The notes beneath the pieces were generated by a model, which worked only from the letters and a program-made list of their open reading frames with translations, did no database searches and was not told the origin of the DNA. From contig CAVPZG010000004.1 in NCBI GenBank assembly GCA_963710205.1, positions 434,001 through 498,000 on the forward strand: a stretch of 64,000 bases of DNA, given 5' to 3'. The stretch is from Pacificimonas sp963710205 (GTDB lineage: Bacteria; Pseudomonadota; Alphaproteobacteria; Sphingomonadales; Sphingomonadaceae). This document shows, piece after piece, positions 62,876-64,000 of the stretch (position 1 is the first letter of the stretch; the number at the start of each line of letters is the position of its first letter). The position numbers were made by a program, and so were the translations under genes.

Positions 62876-63795
62876 AAGTCGCGGTCCTGATGGGCGGCTG
62901 GTCCGCCGAACGCGAGGTTTCGCTGATGTCCGGCAAGGGCGTTGCGAAGGCCTGCCGTGCGCTCGGTCACGAGACCGTCGAGGTCGATATGGACCGCAAT
63001 GTCGCTGCGCGTCTCGCCGAGCTGAGGCCAGACGTGGTGTTCAACGCACTGCACGGCGTCCCGGGCGAGGATGGCACGGTTCAGGGCATGCTCGACCTGA
63101 TGGGCGTTCCCTATACCCATAGCGGCGTGGCGACCTCGGTTGTGGCCATCGACAAGGAACTGACCAAACAGGCGCTGATGCCGCATGGCATCAAAATGCC
63201 AGTCGGCAAGGTCGTGAAGAGCGACAGCCTGCATGATGGCGATCCGCTTCCCCGCCCCTACGTCCTGAAGCCTGTCAACGAGGGGTCAAGTGTCGGGATC
63301 GCCATCGTCACGGACGAGTCCGGTTATGGAAATCCGATTGCCCGTGATGCCGAGGGGCCATGGCAGGATTTTGACGCGCTATTGGCAGAACCCTTTGTGG
63401 GGACGCGGGAACTGACCGTTGCCGTGATTGGCGATCAGGCGCTTGCCGTCACCGAGCTGAAACCCAATAGCGGCTTTTACGATTATGCCGCCAAATATAC
63501 CGAGGGGCTGACCGTACATGTCTGCCCTGCCGAACTGCCGGAAGACGTGACGGCGCGCGCCATGACGGACGCGGTCCGCGCGCATCGGCTGCTTGGCTGC
63601 CGGGGCGTCAGCCGTTCGGACTATCGCTATGACGATGGCGCGGGGCCGGACGGGCTATGGCTGCTTGAGACCAATACCCAGCCGGGCATGACACCGCTCA
63701 GCCTGGTGCCGGAGCAGGCGAAATATGTCGGCATGTCCTATGAGGATCTTGTGCAGCGCATATTGGACGAAGCATTGAAGGATCACGCGAAATGA
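62872..63795 (+). CDS. ddl: D-alanine--D-alanine ligase
   Basis: This 307 aa ATP-grasp ligase joins two D-alanines. Marks are VLMGGWSAEREVSLMSG (about 4-20), FNALHGVPGEDGT (about 56-68), KPVNEGSSVGI and the C-terminal ETNTQPGMTPLSLVPEQA. Start ATG 62872 overlaps the murB stop (ATGA). An upstream reading frame to 62695 is a murB shadow. Confidence 0.97.
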   Translation: MKVAVLMGGWSAEREVSLMSGKGVAKACRALGHETVEVDMDRNVAARLAELRPDVVFNALHGVPGEDGTVQGMLDLMGVPYTHSGVATSVVAIDKELTKQALMPHGIKMPVGKVVKSDSLHDGDPLPRPYVLKPVNEGSSVGIAIVTDESGYGNPIARDAEGPWQDFDALLAEPFVGTRELTVAVIGDQALAVTELKPNSGFYDYAAKYTEGLTVHVCPAELPEDVTARAMTDAVRAHRLLGCRGVSRSDYRYDDGAGPDGLWLLETNTQPGMTPLSLVPEQAKYVGMSYEDLVQRILDEALKDHAK

Positions 63796-64000
63796 GCGGC
63801 CGCGTCGTTCTGAAACGCGGCCAGCGTCCGTCCGCCAAAGGCGCGCGCGCATCGGCGAAGCGCGCGCCCGCGCCCCTCAAGGCCCGGGCATCCCGTCCCT
63901 GGATCGCCCCGACAGTTGCCGTCCTTCTTGCGGTTGGGGCGCTTGGCACGGCGTGGCTCTATCAATTGCCGGACCGGTTGTGGCTGGCGGCCGCAAAGGG
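63792..64000 (+). CDS. ftsQ: Cell division protein FtsQ (partial, cut by window end)
   Basis: Only 69 codons are present. The start overlaps ddl (ATGA). The N-terminus is basic (MSGRVVLKRGQRPSAKGARA), then comes one membrane helix (about residues 38-58) and the beginning of the periplasmic part. Position after ddl is that of FtsQ in alphaproteobacterial dcw clusters; the POTRA domain is beyond the window. Confidence 0.85.
   Translation, partial: MSGRVVLKRGQRPSAKGARASAKRAPAPLKARASRPWIAPTVAVLLAVGALGTAWLYQLPDRLWLAAAK

Overview
The window is chromosomal DNA of a GC-rich alphaproteobacterium, most probably a sphingomonad (order Sphingomonadales). The evidence is gene content and order: carD-fdxA-S4-SUV3-like helicase; a cox cluster ending in DUF983-SURF1-thrC-M16 peptidase; and a compact dcw cluster. 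This placement rests on family recognition and synteny, not on a database search. I see no rRNA, tRNA, CRISPR array, IS element or prophage.

Layout. Bases 1-1408 hold no convincing gene: about 1.3 kb of lower-GC sequence with short repeats and hairpins, ending in a palindromic intergenic repeat. From 1.4 to 5.5 kb, on the minus strand, lie carD, fdxA, an S4 RNA-binding gene and a SUV3-like helicase. A LytM (M23) peptidase follows on the plus strand. From 17.0 down to 7.2 kb is a long minus-strand unit: coxB-coxA-ctaB-41 aa protein-ctaG-coxC-DUF983-SURF1-thrC-M16 peptidase-methyltransferase, with most of its junctions overlapping by 1 to 4 bases. This is the aa3 oxidase with its heme O, copper and SURF1 assembly factors.

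From 17 to 33 kb are mixed housekeeping and accessory genes: a YetF-type membrane protein, a dienoyl-CoA isomerase-like protein, an orphan IorA-type [2Fe-2S] subunit, an MscS channel, a Tat-signal SDR, a GGDEF-EAL protein, an aldehyde dehydrogenase, a CinA-like protein, methionine aminopeptidase, RadC, purB and an acetate-type sodium symporter with its DUF4212 partner. From 36.9 down to 33.3 kb is a glutathione-dependent formaldehyde detoxification operon, frmA-VOC-VOC-purU remnant-fghA-grpB. From 37.6 to 49 kb are a GST, secreted S9 and M20 peptidases, a fumarylacetoacetase-like gene, a calpain-like (C2) protease, a lipoprotein, a frameshifted maleylacetoacetate isomerase, an EVE-domain gene, ada and a Tyr/Gly- and Arg/Asp-rich lipoprotein.

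From 49.4 kb to the end is the dcw cluster, mraZ-rsmH-ftsL-ftsI-murE-murF-mraY-murD-ftsW-murG-murC-murB-ddl-ftsQ (cut by the window end). Nearly every junction is an ATGA, GTGA or TGATG overlap. Candidate MraZ operator repeats and a -10 element precede mraZ.

murD, murB and maiA are each split by one extra base, and a purU remnant also carries one. Since murD and murB are essential, at least those two look like sequence errors. The most unusual items are the non-coding first 1.4 kb, the calpain-like protease placed between two tyrosine-catabolism genes, the purU relic in the formaldehyde operon, and the orphan IorA and Tat-SDR pair.
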